A stretch of 64,000 nt of DNA from an uncultured Clostridia bacterium (lineage in GTDB: Bacteria; Bacillota; Clostridia; Oscillospirales; Oscillospiraceae). Of this stretch, positions 33,576-42,664 are shown one piece after another. The position numbers and the translations under genes were made by a program. Location: contig CAMGRL010000001.1 of NCBI GenBank assembly GCA_946061515.1, positions 1 to 64,000 of the forward strand. Direction: 5' to 3'. The notes below the pieces were generated by a model. That model was not told where the DNA came from, searched no databases, and worked only from the letters and a program-made list of their open reading frames with translations. The first letter of the stretch is position 1. Each line of letters begins with the position of its first letter.

Positions 33576-34661
33576 TCATTTGAACAGCGCCGATATGGTT
33601 TCCTCCACGACCAGGCGTTTGTCAAACTCCCGCAGCATTTTTTCGTGGGCGGCCTGCCCCATGGCCTGGCGTGTAGCGGGAGAGATCTCCGCCACCCGGG
33701 CCATCTGCGTGTACAGGCTTTCGCTGTCACCGGCTATGCAGAGGAGGCCGGTTTTTCCGTTCTCCACGGCCTCGCGGCAGCCGGGGATGTCGCTGGTGAT
33801 CACCGGCCGGCCGGTGGCGGCGGCTTCCAGCAGCACATTGCTCATGCCCTCGTGATAGCTGGGCAGCACCACGCAGTCTGCGGCGGCGTAATAGGGCGCG
33901 GGATCGCTCTGAAAGCCGTGATACACGGCGATCCCCTCAGCCGCCAGCTCTTCCACCTGGGCCTTATAGCCCTCGTCATCGTAAAAACCGACAATATCCA
34001 GGACCACGCCCGCGCCGAACTTCTCCCGGAGCTTTCGCATGGCGGCAAACAGCTCGTCCATGCCTTTTTCCCTCATGATCCGGCCCAGATACAAAAAGCG
34101 TACCGCTTCGTTTTCCGGATAAGGGACATAGGGGTAGCGCTCCAGATTGATGCCGGCCCCGGAAAGGACAGTCTCTTTTTCGGCGGAAAGGATTCCCCGG
34201 CGGCAAAATTCTTCCGCGTTTGCCCTGTTCTCGAAAAATACGGTCTTCGCCTTTCCCAGCGCCAGTTTATACAGGACCGTCACAAACTGGGCAAGGCCCT
34301 TCCGCTGGAACGCGGTCCCAAGGCCCTGCACATTGGCGCAATAGGGAATACCGGCCATTCGGCAGGCCAGGCCGCCGTAAATGTTCGGCTTGATGGAGTA
34401 GGTGATCACCAGGTCCGGCCGCTCTTTTTTCAGCAGCCTTTGATAGGTTCGAAACAGCTTCAGGTCCGTGGCTGGATCAATGCCGCGGCGGTCTATATCC
34501 GTCTCAATGCAGCGAAGCCCCAGGGCCTGAAAATCCTCCTCATGCCCCACAAAAGGCATACTAAGCACAACTTCGTGGCTTTTCATCAGCTCCTGTATCA
34601 GCTCCAGCCGGAAACGGTAGAGCATGTAGGAGTGGTTGGTCAGGATCAGGATCTTGCTCAT
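33576..34661 (-). CDS. Glycosyltransferase family 4, last gene of the polysaccharide operon
   Basis: A GT-B fold retaining glycosyltransferase of 361 aa. The N-terminal acceptor domain starts KILILTNHSYMLYRFRLELI and contains TYSIKPNIYGGLAC. The C-terminal donor domain has FLYLGRIMREKGMDEL and the GT4 motif PSYHEGMSNVLLEAAATGRPVI (EGxxxxxLEA). It overlaps the sugar transferase start by 4 nt. It probably adds the second sugar to the lipid-linked first sugar, inferred from its coupling to the priming enzyme. Confidence 0.9.
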   Translation of the reverse strand: MSKILILTNHSYMLYRFRLELIQELMKSHEVVLSMPFVGHEEDFQALGLRCIETDIDRRGIDPATDLKLFRTYQRLLKKERPDLVITYSIKPNIYGGLACRMAGIPYCANVQGLGTAFQRKGLAQFVTVLYKLALGKAKTVFFENRANAEEFCRRGILSAEKETVLSGAGINLERYPYVPYPENEAVRFLYLGRIMREKGMDELFAAMRKLREKFGAGVVLDIVGFYDDEGYKAQVEELAAEGIAVYHGFQSDPAPYYAAADCVVLPSYHEGMSNVLLEAAATGRPVITSDIPGCREAVENGKTGLLCIAGDSESLYTQMARVAEISPATRQAMGQAAHEKMLREFDKRLVVEETISALFK

Positions 34662-35281
34662 TTCAGCGCAGGCTCCTTTTCCTCGTGGAGCGTGCCGGTG
34701 CCGCCCTCGACCACGCCGTCGTGCCGCAGGACCTTAAAAATGGTGCCGAAGAAGCAGCGGCAGTCGAAAAGAAAGCTGATGTTCTGAACATATTCGCCGT
34801 CCAGACGGGCCTTTACCGGGATCTCCAGCTCGTCCCGCCCGTTGATCTGGGCCCAGCCGGTCAGCCCGGGGCGTACGTCGTTTGCGCCGTACTTGTCCCG
34901 TTCCTCGATCAGGTCGTCCTGGTTCCACAGGGCGGGCCGGGGGCCGATAATGCTCATCTTCCCGGTGAAAATGCAGAGGATCTGCGGCAGCTCATCAATG
35001 GACAGCTTCCGGAACCAGGCGCCGGAGCGGGTGATCCATCTCTGCGGGTCAGAGAGGAGATGGGTGGGCATATTGGCCGGGGTGTCGGTGTACATGGTCC
35101 GGAACTTGGGCATCATGAAGGTCTGCTTGTGGAGGCCTACCCGCTTCTGCCAAAACAGAACCGGCCCGGGGGAGTCCAGCTTCACGATCAGCGCGAATAC
35201 CAGCATGGGTATCGCCAGAACAATAAGCCCCACAAGAGACAGCACAATATCAATAAATCTTTTGATGGTTCTTTGGTACAT
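34658..35281 (-). CDS. Priming sugar transferase (undecaprenyl-phosphate hexose-1-phosphate transferase)
   Basis: A bacterial sugar transferase of 207 aa with one N-terminal membrane helix (IDIVLSLVGLIVLAIPMLVFALIV) and the catalytic domain. Key motifs are SPGPVLFWQKRVG, KFRTM, LRKLSIDELPQ-type (FRKLSIDELPQ) and GPRP, then RPGLTGWAQINGRD. It moves a sugar phosphate from a UDP-sugar onto undecaprenyl phosphate at the inner leaflet. It is the short monotopic type (PglC-like), which lacks the extra N-terminal membrane domain of WbaP. Confidence 0.93.
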   Translation of the reverse strand: MYQRTIKRFIDIVLSLVGLIVLAIPMLVFALIVKLDSPGPVLFWQKRVGLHKQTFMMPKFRTMYTDTPANMPTHLLSDPQRWITRSGAWFRKLSIDELPQILCIFTGKMSIIGPRPALWNQDDLIEERDKYGANDVRPGLTGWAQINGRDELEIPVKARLDGEYVQNISFLFDCRCFFGTIFKVLRHDGVVEGGTGTLHEEKEPALK

Positions 35282-35327
35282 AGTTGTATTCCTCTTCCAA
35301 AGGCAAGTAAGATTTAAATTATCTTCT

Positions 35328-36641
35328 TCAGGAATTTTTGGCTATCCTGCGAAGCTTCCGCTTAAGAAAATTGAAGCAGCGTTTTATGAATTTGACTAAG
35401 GGATCAGGCGCTTTGTTGTCTTTTTCTATCTGGCGATAAAGGACGGATGGGTTAGTATCATAGAATGCACCGGCCTGAAGCTTTTTCAGATCGGCCTTCA
35501 TTGCAGATCGGAAAGAGGCAGAGTCTTTTTCCCGCGGAACGCCGGTATTCAGATCAAGATGATCATCAATTGTCTTTGCCTTCAAATCCCCATAATACAA
35601 ATTGTTCAGCCGATAATCTATTGCCTGTGCATTCTGAATCTCACCGATTCCAATTTCGTGGATCTCCAGCAGGCTCCTGGCAACAGCCCATGCGCTTTCT
35701 CCGGCTGGGGTACGGATAATAACGGAGTTGCTTCCCAGCTTGGAAGCATCTTTTCCCGTATAATTATCGCCCAGAGAAATGTCTGCGCAGGCGTTCAGCT
35801 TATCGATACAATAGAGACAGCGCTCAGGCATAAAGTACGCCTTTGCCTTCATGCGGTCTGCCAACGGACGATAAAACGGCTCGCCTTCTTTGGGGAAAAA
35901 CTTCATGTCACCGGGCCACCCGCCGCTTTCTTTGTTCTTGAAATGCAGCGCTTCAAGCGGTGAATCCGGGGAGTAAGTATCGTTAAAATAGGAAATGACG
36001 TTGTAATTAAAAACCTTGTCACAAAACAGGCCGATAAACAGATATTGCCCGCGATCCAGGTTCAACTTATTCATGGCGGCTTGCAGACCCCGTACGGCAC
36101 AGGCGGTTCCCACAAAAATCAACCGGGCGCTCCGGTGCTCCTTCATATACGCGACTGCGTTTTCGTGAGAAACCGGAAGATACCGGGATTTTGGCGCATT
36201 GGACGCAGACCAATGCGCGGCGGCGTCTTCAGCAGTATACAGCCGGGTTTTTAACTGCTCCCGGTAATCGTAAGAATCCAGGCAGAACGCGCCATCATAA
36301 GCTCCATCGGCAAGTAACTTCTGAATAAGCGTGGAAACCACACCGCCGGAAGCGCTGACATGGCGAAGCGCCGCATCAAGGCTCCAGGCATTATAGCACG
36401 CTAAAACAGGGCCGGTCACTGTTTCTGCCGCGCTTTTTGCCGGCTCATAGCGATGACCCAGTCCGGGGCAAACGGAGGCACAAACGCCGCAGTGAACACA
36501 GAGTTCCTCGTTGACCTGGGGCGTGTACAAACCGTTTTTTCTCTCCCAAGAAATACTGCCCTTCGGGCAAATTCCTTTGCAGACGCCACATCCGCTGCAC
36601 AGTCCGGTCTGCACAGCAGTGTATACAGTATTCTGCTCCAT
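35328..36641 (-). CDS. FrhB-like iron-sulfur flavoprotein (F420 hydrogenase beta-subunit family) in a polysaccharide locus
   Basis: The N-terminus has two [4Fe-4S] ferredoxin motifs: CSGCGVCKGICP (about residues 15-26) and CVHCGVCASVCP. The remainder matches the coenzyme F420 hydrogenase/dehydrogenase beta-subunit N- and C-terminal domains (ASGGVVSTLIQKLLADG, FVGTACAVRGLQAAM, CLYCIDKLNACADISLGDN). Such proteins often accompany polysaccharide pyruvyl transferases in capsule loci, as here. The reaction is unknown; a redox step on a nucleotide- or lipid-linked sugar is a guess. The length of 437 aa fits. Confidence 0.87.
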   Translation of the reverse strand: MEQNTVYTAVQTGLCSGCGVCKGICPKGSISWERKNGLYTPQVNEELCVHCGVCASVCPGLGHRYEPAKSAAETVTGPVLACYNAWSLDAALRHVSASGGVVSTLIQKLLADGAYDGAFCLDSYDYREQLKTRLYTAEDAAAHWSASNAPKSRYLPVSHENAVAYMKEHRSARLIFVGTACAVRGLQAAMNKLNLDRGQYLFIGLFCDKVFNYNVISYFNDTYSPDSPLEALHFKNKESGGWPGDMKFFPKEGEPFYRPLADRMKAKAYFMPERCLYCIDKLNACADISLGDNYTGKDASKLGSNSVIIRTPAGESAWAVARSLLEIHEIGIGEIQNAQAIDYRLNNLYYGDLKAKTIDDHLDLNTGVPREKDSASFRSAMKADLKKLQAGAFYDTNPSVLYRQIEKDNKAPDPLVKFIKRCFNFLKRKLRRIAKNS

Positions 36642-36661
36642 ACATACTTCCTTCGCTTTCG

Positions 36662-38182
36662 TTAAAGTTGCCTTTTCATAATCCGCTGAACCATAACCAT
36701 CATTTCCTTAAATTCCGGACGTTTACAATTGCACAGCGCAAAGAGAACATTCGGAACTACAACGCAAACACACATCCGCAGCAAAAAGCTGAGAATACTG
36801 TCTTCAAACAGGGAGCAGATCCAGAAAGTCACGAAGCCGGCCAGCAGCATGGTTCCTGCGCTGAAAGCCATCTTTCCATAGTAAGTTTTACTGCTTCGTT
36901 TAAAGACATATTTAAAAATCGTGTAGTTTTCCCAGGGGATAGAAATGAAGAGGGAAAAAACAGTGGAAAGAATAATTCCTGAGATACCGATGATCTGAAC
37001 CAAAACGATGTTCAGCACAATGTTTACCACCATGCAGATATAAGGCCGGAAGCGGTCTTCCCACCAGATACCGGCCGCGTCTTTATAGACTACCGGGATC
37101 TTGCGGATCTGATAGACGTAGAAATACAGGCCCATTTCCAAAACAACGTAGAACGGGAACATCAGATCTTTCTTGACCCAGATCAACATGAGCGGCTGGT
37201 ACAGACACACCAGACAGACAGTGCACCAGCCGACCATCCAGGAATTGATAAAAGAAAATTTCTCAAAGTTGCGGTAGTTGGTTTCCAGCGAATCCGTCTG
37301 CAGGCTGTTGCCCAGGCCGGCGGTCATGGAGGAATAAATTATACCCGTAAATCCCGTAATTGCCGTCATTATGTAGTGGTAATTGCCGTACATTGCAATT
37401 ACAGTCAGGCCAAGGAAAGCGGACATGACCAGATTATCGGCTGCATTCAGCACTACCGTGTTTAACTTTGTGCCGATCAGAGCAGTGGTCTTTTTGAAGA
37501 TGGAATGCTTTAATTCAGCAGAGACTTCGCCTTCCGGCTTCATCTCCGGGAAAAGACGGTTGACCAGGATCAAGCGAAGAACATTGGTCAGCACGGTAAA
37601 AACAGGAAGCCAAAGGACATAGGCGTAATAGTTCTTCGTCAAGAACAGGCAAAGCAGCATGACAACATAAGAGGCCGGGGTGATAATCGAAGCGATTTTG
37701 CTGTTGACATCATCCCGCTGGTATGCCTGCAGCAGTGCGTTCTTATAGGCAAAGAGCCAATAACTCAGGACTGCGTTGAACAAGTAGATCAGATACAGCA
37801 GATAAAGATTAATTTCCGGAGGCAATTCCTCCGGAACCAGAATCTTGAGAAACGGTATCAGCAGCAAACCGATGATCAGAATTACCGTTCCGATAATTCG
37901 ATACAGCTTCCGATACAGGTTCAGCAAGGCCCTGATCGTTGTATAGTCGTTTTCTGCAATGGGCTTGTACATACTGTACACCATTGCAGCGCCGACACCC
38001 AGTTCAGTAAGGCTCAGAAAACTGAGAATAGAGGAAAAAAGACTGCTTAAACCCAGGTACTGTGTACCCATGACATAGAGGATCACCGTTCTGGAGATAA
38101 AGGGCAGAACGATATTGATGATACGGTTCACTGAGCCAAACGCAATATTGCGCAAGGTGTTTTTTGTTCGCGCAAATCTCAT
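36662..38182 (-). CDS. Polysaccharide flippase (Wzx/MATE-type)
   Basis: A 506-residue membrane protein with about 12-14 hydrophobic helices of the MOP exporter superfamily. The N-terminus (FGSVNRIINIVLPFISRTVILYVMG) and the following GLSSLFSSILSFLSLTELGVG match Wzx flippases. It would move lipid-linked repeat units across the membrane. The sequence is clearly more AT-rich than the housekeeping genes. Together with the EpsG-like protein at 51770 it points to a Wzx/Wzy-type pathway. Confidence 0.92.
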   Translation of the reverse strand: MRFARTKNTLRNIAFGSVNRIINIVLPFISRTVILYVMGTQYLGLSSLFSSILSFLSLTELGVGAAMVYSMYKPIAENDYTTIRALLNLYRKLYRIIGTVILIIGLLLIPFLKILVPEELPPEINLYLLYLIYLFNAVLSYWLFAYKNALLQAYQRDDVNSKIASIITPASYVVMLLCLFLTKNYYAYVLWLPVFTVLTNVLRLILVNRLFPEMKPEGEVSAELKHSIFKKTTALIGTKLNTVVLNAADNLVMSAFLGLTVIAMYGNYHYIMTAITGFTGIIYSSMTAGLGNSLQTDSLETNYRNFEKFSFINSWMVGWCTVCLVCLYQPLMLIWVKKDLMFPFYVVLEMGLYFYVYQIRKIPVVYKDAAGIWWEDRFRPYICMVVNIVLNIVLVQIIGISGIILSTVFSLFISIPWENYTIFKYVFKRSSKTYYGKMAFSAGTMLLAGFVTFWICSLFEDSILSFLLRMCVCVVVPNVLFALCNCKRPEFKEMMVMVQRIMKRQL

Positions 38183-38193
38183 GGGGACTCCTT

Positions 38194-39381
38194 TTAATTC
38201 TGCGTCAATACATCGAATACATTCTGTTTCTGAACAGCAGCCAAGCCCTTTTGAATTTTTTCCGATTCATCCGGGTAATGGGCGTCCATCAGGTCAATAG
38301 CCGCAGTAATCTGCCCGGCTCCGATTTTGCTGCGGACGTCAAGAATATATTGCTCCTGACCGAACAGCTTCAGCAGGTCATGATATTTGGTTGCCCATCC
38401 TAAAGCGATACAGGGGACTCCGTTTTTAAAGGCATGGACGATGGAATGAAAACGGGAAGCAATCAGATAATCAAATTTCTTTACCAGCGCATTGAACTCC
38501 AGACAGCTGAAATCCTGCGTCAACAGAATCACGTTTTCATTGGTCAGGAAAGGCTCCTTCAGCTTACTGCACAGGGCGGAATCCACGGTTGAATGACTTA
38601 ACAAATAAACGGTTTTCCCCTGGCTGAGCAAAGCATGGATGGCCTTCGTGTAAAGCTCCAGCACGGCCTCCTGGCTGCTGACGCTTGAATTCATCGAATT
38701 GGGGATGACCGCTACGCTGTTCGGCCTGATTTCCGGCAAATCAAGAGTGGGGGCAGAAACGAAAATATTGGCTAAATCGATTCCCTTGTTGCCAAGCACC
38801 AAATCATGGGCCAGGCGCACATTCTTTAGCCCATAGGTATTCACGAGGGCGTCATAGCCCTCCTGCTCCCGCGCAAAGATAACTTTTGCGGTAGGAAGCA
38901 GCCTTTGTATGCGGGCGTTCAAGGCCTGACGCTCCTCCCCAAAGTCGAAGGGGCCAAAAGACTGGGGCATGAGATAGACGGGAATGCCAAAAGCCTGGGC
39001 AAATTCCAGAATATCCAGGTAATCGTTGCAAATTTTATCACTCCAGTTTGCCCCGAGAGCGTATCCGCTGACATCCACGATAAAGTCAGTGTTGCGGTAA
39101 ATTGCTTCGGCTTCCAACAGCTCCGATCGGCTACGAAGCAAAATGATCCCTCGCTGAACAGGGTTGTGCTGGCAATGGGCAAATTTAAGGGGATACCACC
39201 CGAGAAAATTGAACGTAAATTTGCGCTTGTCCAACGCCGAATCAGCCAGATCAACCGGAGAATATAAATAAATTTTATGATCGGGAAAGCGCTCGCGCAG
39301 TTCGTGCACGGCGATTAACGTCATTGCCTGCGCGCCTTTGTTCGCCATGCCTCCGCCGGTGATAATAATATTTCTCATCAT
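38194..39381 (-). CDS. Polysaccharide pyruvyl transferase family protein
   Basis: A CsaB/WcaK-like protein of 395 aa. The N-terminal segment IIITGGGMANKGAQAMTLIA and the C-terminal SRFHSIVHAFKNGVPCIALGWATKY are family hallmarks. Members transfer pyruvate from PEP to make ketal groups on surface sugars. It overlaps the upstream GT2 gene by 4 nt and lies near the FrhB-like protein. Ketal formation on this polymer is therefore plausible but not proven. Confidence 0.9.
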   Translation of the reverse strand: MMRNIIITGGGMANKGAQAMTLIAVHELRERFPDHKIYLYSPVDLADSALDKRKFTFNFLGWYPLKFAHCQHNPVQRGIILLRSRSELLEAEAIYRNTDFIVDVSGYALGANWSDKICNDYLDILEFAQAFGIPVYLMPQSFGPFDFGEERQALNARIQRLLPTAKVIFAREQEGYDALVNTYGLKNVRLAHDLVLGNKGIDLANIFVSAPTLDLPEIRPNSVAVIPNSMNSSVSSQEAVLELYTKAIHALLSQGKTVYLLSHSTVDSALCSKLKEPFLTNENVILLTQDFSCLEFNALVKKFDYLIASRFHSIVHAFKNGVPCIALGWATKYHDLLKLFGQEQYILDVRSKIGAGQITAAIDLMDAHYPDESEKIQKGLAAVQKQNVFDVLTQN

Positions 39382-40298
39382 TTACCCAACCCCTTTTTAA
39401 CCCCGTGCAATATACCATGAGCTACGGCGGCAAACCAGATAAACGGCAGCGGGGCGCCAATATACTTTGCACACTGAGGGATAGTCAGCCGGTATTGTTC
39501 CTCACAGCAACTGTGATCACAATAGAAGGTATACCACATTTTCATTTTCTTGCGCAGCGGATCACCGATAAAGTCTGCTTTTTCCCGCTGCCACAGGCCG
39601 GCACCCTGGGGATTTTTGATAAAATTCTTTCCCACATTGGCAGTCAAACCGTCCGGCTGATACTCGTAGACCCAAATAATATCGTCGAACACCCGTACTT
39701 GATAGCCATCATGAGCCATCCGGTTCCATGTGACCGCGGGAGTTACGAACTTTTCACCTTCAAATTCCGGATATTTATATTTTTTCTGAATTTCTGTAAA
39801 GAACACCGGGGCCCGCTCACCGTCAATGGGATGCGCTGCATAGTCTGCGTAGCGCTCCAAAAGCGTTGCATCCCGATAAGGCGCGTCCAAAGGCGTGTTG
39901 GGCGTCTGCGTGGGGCTGGTTCCTAAATTCCCCACCACGCCGCAGAAATTCCCGCCTTCGGGCAGACTGTCCACCCAATGGGAAACTTTTCCCAGCGCAT
40001 CATCGGTCAGGTAATCATCACTGTCCACATTGAAGAACAGTTCTCCCTCAGCCAGGTCGACACCGTAGTTGATGGCCCGGCATTTGCCGCCGTTCTCCTT
40101 CTTATAATAGCGAATGGGAAAATCGTTTCCCTCCTGCAGCCACGCAGAAACAACTTCCGCCGTGTTGTCGGAGGAGCCGTCGTCCACGATCAGCCATTCA
40201 AAGTCGCGAAAGGTCTGGCGCTGTAGAGAGCGGTATAATTTTTCAATGATGTACGCCCGGTTGTAGGTCGGGGTGAATACGGTAATTCTCACAAACAA
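39378..40298 (-). CDS. Glycosyltransferase family 2
   Basis: A GT-A fold enzyme of 306 aa. The nucleotide-binding N-terminus is TVFTPTYNRAYIIEKLYRSL, and VDDGSSDNT and NVDSDDYL supply the acidic metal-binding motifs. A weakly hydrophobic C-terminus (PLPFIWFAAVAHGIL) may associate with membrane. Its ATG may be at 40298 or 40292 (MFV versus a later start); neither has a strong ribosome site. The donor and acceptor sugars are unknown. Confidence 0.9.
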   Translation of the reverse strand: MFVRITVFTPTYNRAYIIEKLYRSLQRQTFRDFEWLIVDDGSSDNTAEVVSAWLQEGNDFPIRYYKKENGGKCRAINYGVDLAEGELFFNVDSDDYLTDDALGKVSHWVDSLPEGGNFCGVVGNLGTSPTQTPNTPLDAPYRDATLLERYADYAAHPIDGERAPVFFTEIQKKYKYPEFEGEKFVTPAVTWNRMAHDGYQVRVFDDIIWVYEYQPDGLTANVGKNFIKNPQGAGLWQREKADFIGDPLRKKMKMWYTFYCDHSCCEEQYRLTIPQCAKYIGAPLPFIWFAAVAHGILHGVKKGLGK

Positions 40299-40334
40299 AT
40301 TCCTCGCTTTTTTCGTGACAAACTCAAATGCTGT

Positions 40335-41654
40335 TTACAATCTCCAGCACCGCACACCAGACTGCGCTATCGCGCTTCGATCCAATACACCCTTTACGTC
40401 TACAATAACTTTTTCGTCATTGGGCATATCACGGAACAGCTTCAGATATTGCTCAACGCTCATCTGGCGGAATTCGTTATGGGCAACAGCCAGGATCAGG
40501 CAGTCCAAATCACCCACTTCTTCCATGGGCGTCAGGGTTACGCCATATTCGCGCATGGCGTCCTGCTCGCTCGCCCAGGGGTCTGCGACCATAGGCGCAA
40601 TGCCATACTCCTTCAAGCGGTCAATAATATCTGCCACTTTGGAATTCCGGGTGTCGGGGCAGTTTTCCTTGAAGGTCAGGCCGAAAATGGCAACCTTTGC
40701 GTTCTTGGGAGACTTGCCGGCCAACACCATTTCTTTGATGGCGGCGTCCGCCACGAAAGCGCCCATACCGTCGTTGACCTTCCGGCCAGCCAGGATGATC
40801 TGGCTGTGATAGCCCAGCTTTTCGGCTTCATAGACGAAGTAATAGGGGTCGACGCCGATGCAGTGGCCGCCAACCAAGCCGGGGCGGAACCCCAGGGCGT
40901 TCCACTTGGTATTCATGCCGTCCACTACCTCATTGGTGTCTATACCCATGCGGTCAAAGACCATCGCCAGTTCATTCATAAACGCGATGTTAATGTCGCG
41001 CTGGCTGTTTTCCACCACTTTGATCGCCTCGGCGGTTTTTATGGAAGACACAGGATATGTACCGACTTCAATGACCAAATCGTAGATATTTTTGATCTCT
41101 TCCAGGGTCTCCGCATCCATGCCGGAAACAATTTTGGTAATGTTTTCAATGCGATGAATTTTATCTCCCGGGTTGTTGCGTTCAGGAGAATAGCCGACCT
41201 TAAAATCTTTTCCGCATTTCAGGCCGGACTCTTTTTCCAGAATAGGCACACAAATATCTTCCGTAACGCCGGGGTAAACAGTGGATTCATAGACAACAAT
41301 GGAACCGGGAGTCAGATTACGGCCGACTACGGTACTGGCGTCGATAACCGGCGTAAGATCAGGGGTCTTGTCCTGATTGACCGGAGTGGGAACCGCCACG
41401 ATCAGAAATTTGGCATTGCGCAGGTCTGCCTCATCGGAAGTAAAGAAAACCGATGTATTACGAATTGCTTCGTCGCCGACCTCAAGAGTGGGATCAACGC
41501 CGGAACGATACAAATTGACCTTTGCTTTGTTGATGTCGAACCCGATAACATCAACTTTTTTTGCAAAAGCGACGGCGATAGGCATACCCACATAGCCAAG
41601 ACCAACCAGAGCAAGCTTTTCCTGATGATCAACAATCTTTTTATACAGTGACAT
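40335..41654 (-). CDS. UDP-sugar 6-dehydrogenase (TviB/WbpO-like)
   Basis: An NAD-dependent nucleotide-sugar dehydrogenase of 439 aa that oxidises C6 of a UDP-sugar to a uronic acid. The N-terminal Rossmann motif is LVGLGYVGMPIAVAF, and the catalytic Cys lies in GGHCIGVDPYYFVYEAEKLG. NSQRDINIAFMNELA and GLTFKENCPDTRNSK are typical of the TviB/WbpO subgroup that acts on UDP-GlcNAc or UDP-GalNAc rather than UDP-glucose. It implies an acidic sugar in the polymer. The exact substrate is inferred. Confidence 0.92.
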   Translation of the reverse strand: MSLYKKIVDHQEKLALVGLGYVGMPIAVAFAKKVDVIGFDINKAKVNLYRSGVDPTLEVGDEAIRNTSVFFTSDEADLRNAKFLIVAVPTPVNQDKTPDLTPVIDASTVVGRNLTPGSIVVYESTVYPGVTEDICVPILEKESGLKCGKDFKVGYSPERNNPGDKIHRIENITKIVSGMDAETLEEIKNIYDLVIEVGTYPVSSIKTAEAIKVVENSQRDINIAFMNELAMVFDRMGIDTNEVVDGMNTKWNALGFRPGLVGGHCIGVDPYYFVYEAEKLGYHSQIILAGRKVNDGMGAFVADAAIKEMVLAGKSPKNAKVAIFGLTFKENCPDTRNSKVADIIDRLKEYGIAPMVADPWASEQDAMREYGVTLTPMEEVGDLDCLILAVAHNEFRQMSVEQYLKLFRDMPNDEKVIVDVKGVLDRSAIAQSGVRCWRL

Positions 41655-41669
41655 AGTATATCCTCCGTT

Positions 41670-42644
41670 TTAAATACATATTTTCAAACTGTTACGCAGT
41701 TTACATGCTGCGGGAAAAGATATTTCTGACAGAACCAGCCACACGCGCTGTTTCAGCGGCAGGCGGCTCCTGTCCTTGCTTGTCAAAGGATAGTGTCTCA
41801 TGGCAGAATAAAGAATCTCAAAGGCTTCCGCCTGCTGAGCTTTGTCCATGTGGAGCAGGGACATCTGCCCCATATACAGGCAAGTATACCACAGGTTGAT
41901 TCTGGCCAGAGGGACCAGTTCGGGGAAACGCTCTTGCAGGAGACCAAGACGCTGACATTTGGCATCCACCGCCTGAAGGCGCTGCAGGGAAAAGGCCAGA
42001 TGCATTACTGAGCCAGGCTGCTGTCGGTAGGCATACATTTTACAGGAAGTATGTACCAGCTTTCTGGCATTCGCGATTACGCGATAGGTCCAGAACTCAT
42101 CGTCAATGCGCTTGCCCACCGGAAAACGAATTTCGCCAATTGTGCTGCGGCGGTAAAGCTTATTTGGAGGAGTTTGCCGGAAAAGTGAATCTGAAATGTG
42201 CAGCTGCATAGCCTCCTGAACGCTGTAGATCTTGCTCTCGCAGCTGCTGCCGTTATCCAGAGCAGCATAATCATTTCCTGTCTCCAGAATACCACATTCT
42301 GCAATGTCGACATCCGGCTCCATCAAGCTGAACAGGTGCGCATACATATGAGGTTCAATATAGTCATCACTATCTATGAACGAAATCAGTTCCCCTTGCG
42401 CGGCATCCAGGGCCACATTCCGCGCAGCCCCGCCGCCTGCGTTCTTCTGATGAATAACTTTGATACGGCTGTCTTTTTCCGCCCAGGCGTCGCATAGGAC
42501 GGGACAGTTGTCCGGAGACCCGTCATCCACAAGGATGATCTCAAGATTTTTGTAGCTCTGATCGACAATGGACTGGACACAGCGATCAAGATACGCCTCC
42601 ACATTATATACAGGTACGATCACGCTGATCAAGGGCATTCCCAT
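41670..42644 (-). CDS. Glycosyltransferase family 2
   Basis: An EpsJ/CpsJ-like GT2 of 324 aa with VIVPVYNVEAYLDRCVQSI, LVDDGSPDN, AGGGAARNVALD and FIDSDDYIEP. The C-terminal half is helical. I start at the ATG at 42644, preceded by GAGGGG; an upstream start at 42668 overlaps the previous gene. Its specificity is unknown. Confidence 0.9.
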   Translation of the reverse strand: MGMPLISVIVPVYNVEAYLDRCVQSIVDQSYKNLEIILVDDGSPDNCPVLCDAWAEKDSRIKVIHQKNAGGGAARNVALDAAQGELISFIDSDDYIEPHMYAHLFSLMEPDVDIAECGILETGNDYAALDNGSSCESKIYSVQEAMQLHISDSLFRQTPPNKLYRRSTIGEIRFPVGKRIDDEFWTYRVIANARKLVHTSCKMYAYRQQPGSVMHLAFSLQRLQAVDAKCQRLGLLQERFPELVPLARINLWYTCLYMGQMSLLHMDKAQQAEAFEILYSAMRHYPLTSKDRSRLPLKQRVWLVLSEISFPAACKLRNSLKICI

Positions 42645-42664
42645 ATAATCCCCTCTTTCTACGG

